From Bretschneidera sinensis (taxonomy: Eukaryota > Streptophyta > Magnoliopsida > Brassicales > Akaniaceae), in assembly GCA_023935145.1 (NCBI GenBank), contig CM043700.1, positions 136,620,828 to 136,684,827 on the forward strand: a DNA stretch of 64,000 nucleotides, read 5' to 3'. Below the pieces are notes generated by a model that was not told where the DNA came from, did no database searches, and saw only the letters and a list, made by a program, of their open reading frames with translations. The first letter of the stretch is position 1; the number at the start of each line of letters is the position of its first letter. Positions 61,685 to 64,000 of the stretch are shown here, piece by piece. Position numbers and translations under genes: made by a program.

Positions 61685-64000
61685 TGTAACGATCCATCCC
61701 AGGTTGGCCACCCCTGGACGGTGTCATCACATTTTGAAAATCCAAGCACGACACATATATGCAACAATAAATATAATACTACCAGATTTTTTTTTTATTT
61801 TTATTTTTTACAGGAGAGGTAAACAAATCTGATATTCACTTAAACATAAAATACATAAATGCATGAATATTTACAATAAAATTTTTACAAGTCTTTAACT
61901 CGATTGTCTGAGGATATTAACACGTACTTGGCTTACAGAAAAGATCTCGACTGATTCTCAACCCACCAGACTATTTATCTTGACTGCTACATGAAATTAT
62001 TGAACAGTGAGGAGTGAGCTTCACAAGCTCAGCGAATTAAATTTACTAAAAGTATTCCAAATTCCATCAATAATCCTATAATTTTAAAAATTATTTTTCG
62101 CATAACCTGATGACAACTTTCTACTATCAATTTCTTCTTCTAAATCATTGGTTCACCTTAACACTATCAATTATTTCCTAATTACCTCGTAATGAGGTTC
62201 ATATCAAAAAGTCCATCATTTAGATAAGTCTTATCACTGTCCTTTTATATGAAACTCAACCTTCTATAATTAAATTCACAAAAAGTATCACATCTCAGCA
62301 TCTCAAAAATCTCATCATTACAACTACCTTTTTTTTTTTATGAGACCCAGCCATCTATAATTTAATTCACAAATAATATACCACATCTCAGCATTTCAAA
62401 TAATGCAACGATAATTAAAACAGATGCAAATGCATGAATGATTATGATGGGAACGTCTTCCCACCTGTCGACAGGTTATTATTATCTTAGACCGGCTGCC
62501 CTCCCGGTTCTTTTATTCTCATCAGACCGGCTGCCTTCCCGGTTAATTCCAGCATATACCGGCTGTCACGGTTTTCACTTTTCATCCCAGCATATACCGG
62601 CTGTCATGGTTTTCACTTTTCATCCCAGCATATATCGGCTGTCACGGTTTTTATTTTTCATCCCAGCATATACCGGCTGTCACGGTTATTTCATTATACC
62701 GGCTGCCTTCCCGATTCTTTCGGTTATATTATTTAATGCATATGTGCATGAACAATGATATGAAACAATAATACAAACAGAAATATAAAAACAATATAAA
62801 GATTCCAACCACTTAATTTGACTATCCTAATTATCCACAAATTTTATCTAACAAAGTTTCTTTAAAATTTAACATCCAATCATCCATATTTTTATCAAAT
62901 TATAAAATTTCCACAAGATTCTTCTCCCCCTAAATCACATCAAATAATCCATTAAAGTCTGACCAGATCCACTAAATTTCATCTTAAATTGTCCATCCGA
63001 ATTGTCAAATTCCACTAAAATTCATCTTAAATCATCCATAAAAATTTAGCAAGATCCACTAAAATTCATCTCGTCCTAATTCGTGTTAAAATATTGGTAT
63101 GTCTCATCAATAATTTATTAATTGCTTTTTACCCTCAAATAAACTTATAATTTTCAAAAATATTACTTCTCACCGAGAAATATTTCTACAAGACCAAATT
63201 TTCTATCATTCCCATAAATCACTTTTTCATCGATCACCCAAGCACACTTAAATAATTAAACTTAATATTGTCACGAAATAATTGATTTTTCATTTAGACT
63301 ACTAAGAGTAAATCCAACTCACCACGTAGCACTTTAAAGCTACTCGTGGGCCACCTCTTTGCCTTTCCCGATCTTCCTCTAATTTTCTCCCGATTGTTGA
63401 CTACCAACACCTGACATAATATTGGAATTTAAATTTCTTATTATTTCTTCTTTTCTCCATAAACTACACAGTTTGAAAATTTTCTATTTTAACCTCCTGA
63501 AACTTTCATAAATGATAAAATAACATTACCTTATTACCTTCTACTATTTTGATAGCTTCCCGAAATATTTTCGAAAATACTCTCAAAATCTTGTTCCTTC
63601 CACTTTTCTTTAAATTCCCAAGTGTTTTGAGAAAAACTGAATAATTACATGAAGCTAACCAAAATTCTTCGCGTACTCTGCTTGAACCTATTGTACATAT
63701 TTATAGAGGAGAGCTTGGGGCTGAAAACTTCAGCAGCCCCTCTCATATTGATTTCCATGATTGGGAGAGTGGGAGGTGGCATGATAATTGCCAAAAAGAA
63801 TGATGACTAAGAAACATAATAATTACACTTTTTCTCTACTTCCACACTAAGCTACAAAATGAAATAATAAAAAAAAACACAATAATTGTCTTTTGAAAAC
63901 ACTCACTCGGTTGGCAGTCCACGAGTTCACTGTTCACATTTGACTTTTGATTTTTTTGATTTTTTTTTTTAATTTTCAACATTTGTCTCCTTCCAATCTC
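61685..64000 (+). mobile_element. Gypsy-type LTR (probably chromovirus Tekay/Del-like), running off the window
   Basis: It starts TGTAACGATCCATCCCAGG, the typical opening of long plant chromovirus LTRs, at the exact point where the Athila-like reverse transcriptase frame ends. TATTTATAG (63698-63706) followed by a purine-rich leader looks like its promoter. No primer-binding site is reached by 64000, so the LTR is at least 2.3 kb. The lineage is inferred from the LTR style alone, since no coding part lies in the window. Confidence 0.6.
62551..62690. repeat. Four-copy 38-bp tandem repeat in the LTR
   Basis: AGCATATACCGGCTGTCACG starts at 62551, 62589, 62627 and 62665 (exact 38-bp period, few substitutions). 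Related ACCGGCTGCC-TCCCGGTT words flank the array at about 62491, 62526 and 62698. Confidence 0.93.

Noticed and set aside
62438..62758. 106-codon ORF with internal repeats
   Set aside because: It is the translation of the 38-bp tandem array in an LTR, not a gene.

Overview
The window is nuclear DNA from a flowering plant, most likely a eudicot. The genes have short plant-type introns, the intergenic DNA is AT-rich, and the proteins match plant families (LAZ1, pathogen-related protein, KORRIGAN-type GH9, GLTP). I cannot name the species. No bacterial operons, CRISPR arrays or viral genomes are visible.

Layout. 0.4-4.7 kb holds a nested transposon stack: a Harbinger-like terminal-inverted-repeat element carries a shrunken Copia element, which itself carries a 1.66 kb insertion with an intact GATTG duplication. 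5.39-12.0 kb is a full-length but decayed Copia element with LTRs, a perfect TATCT duplication, a primer-binding site and a SINE-like sequence in its leader. 12.2-22.4 kb is a LAZ1-family (DUF300) membrane-protein gene with eight coding exons (480 aa). Its introns hold a SINE with a perfect 13-bp duplication and a LINE tail. 24.4-25.7 kb is an inverted-repeat pair around a solo Gypsy-type LTR. 25.8-26.4 kb has the promoter features (telo-box, TATA) and two C/D-box snoRNA candidates of a plant polycistronic snoRNA gene. One carries a guide complementary to a conserved 18S rRNA segment. 27.8-28.8 kb holds a SINE, a TRIM element and an orphan ORF.

30.9-43.7 kb is a gene island: a pathogen-related (SnoaL/NTF2-fold) protein (+, 240 aa), a DUF218 membrane protein (-, 345 aa), a membrane-anchored GH9 glucanase (+, 628 aa) and a glycolipid transfer protein (-, 221 aa). 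All were rebuilt here exon by exon with phases that agree. The GH9 protein has Asn where the family's catalytic base Asp normally sits, and two of its five introns use GC-AG borders.

48.0-52.9 kb is a second decayed, Tnt1-like Copia element. 54.2-64.0 kb is another stack: a truncated L1-type LINE, then a reverse-strand Athila-like Gypsy element (RT, RNase H, integrase, 3' LTR), broken by a second Gypsy-type LTR that starts at 61685 and runs off the window. The cellular genes do not form a pathway. The only thematic link is that LAZ1 was defined genetically as a suppressor of acd11 cell death, and ACD11 is a GLTP-fold protein related to the GLTP gene here.
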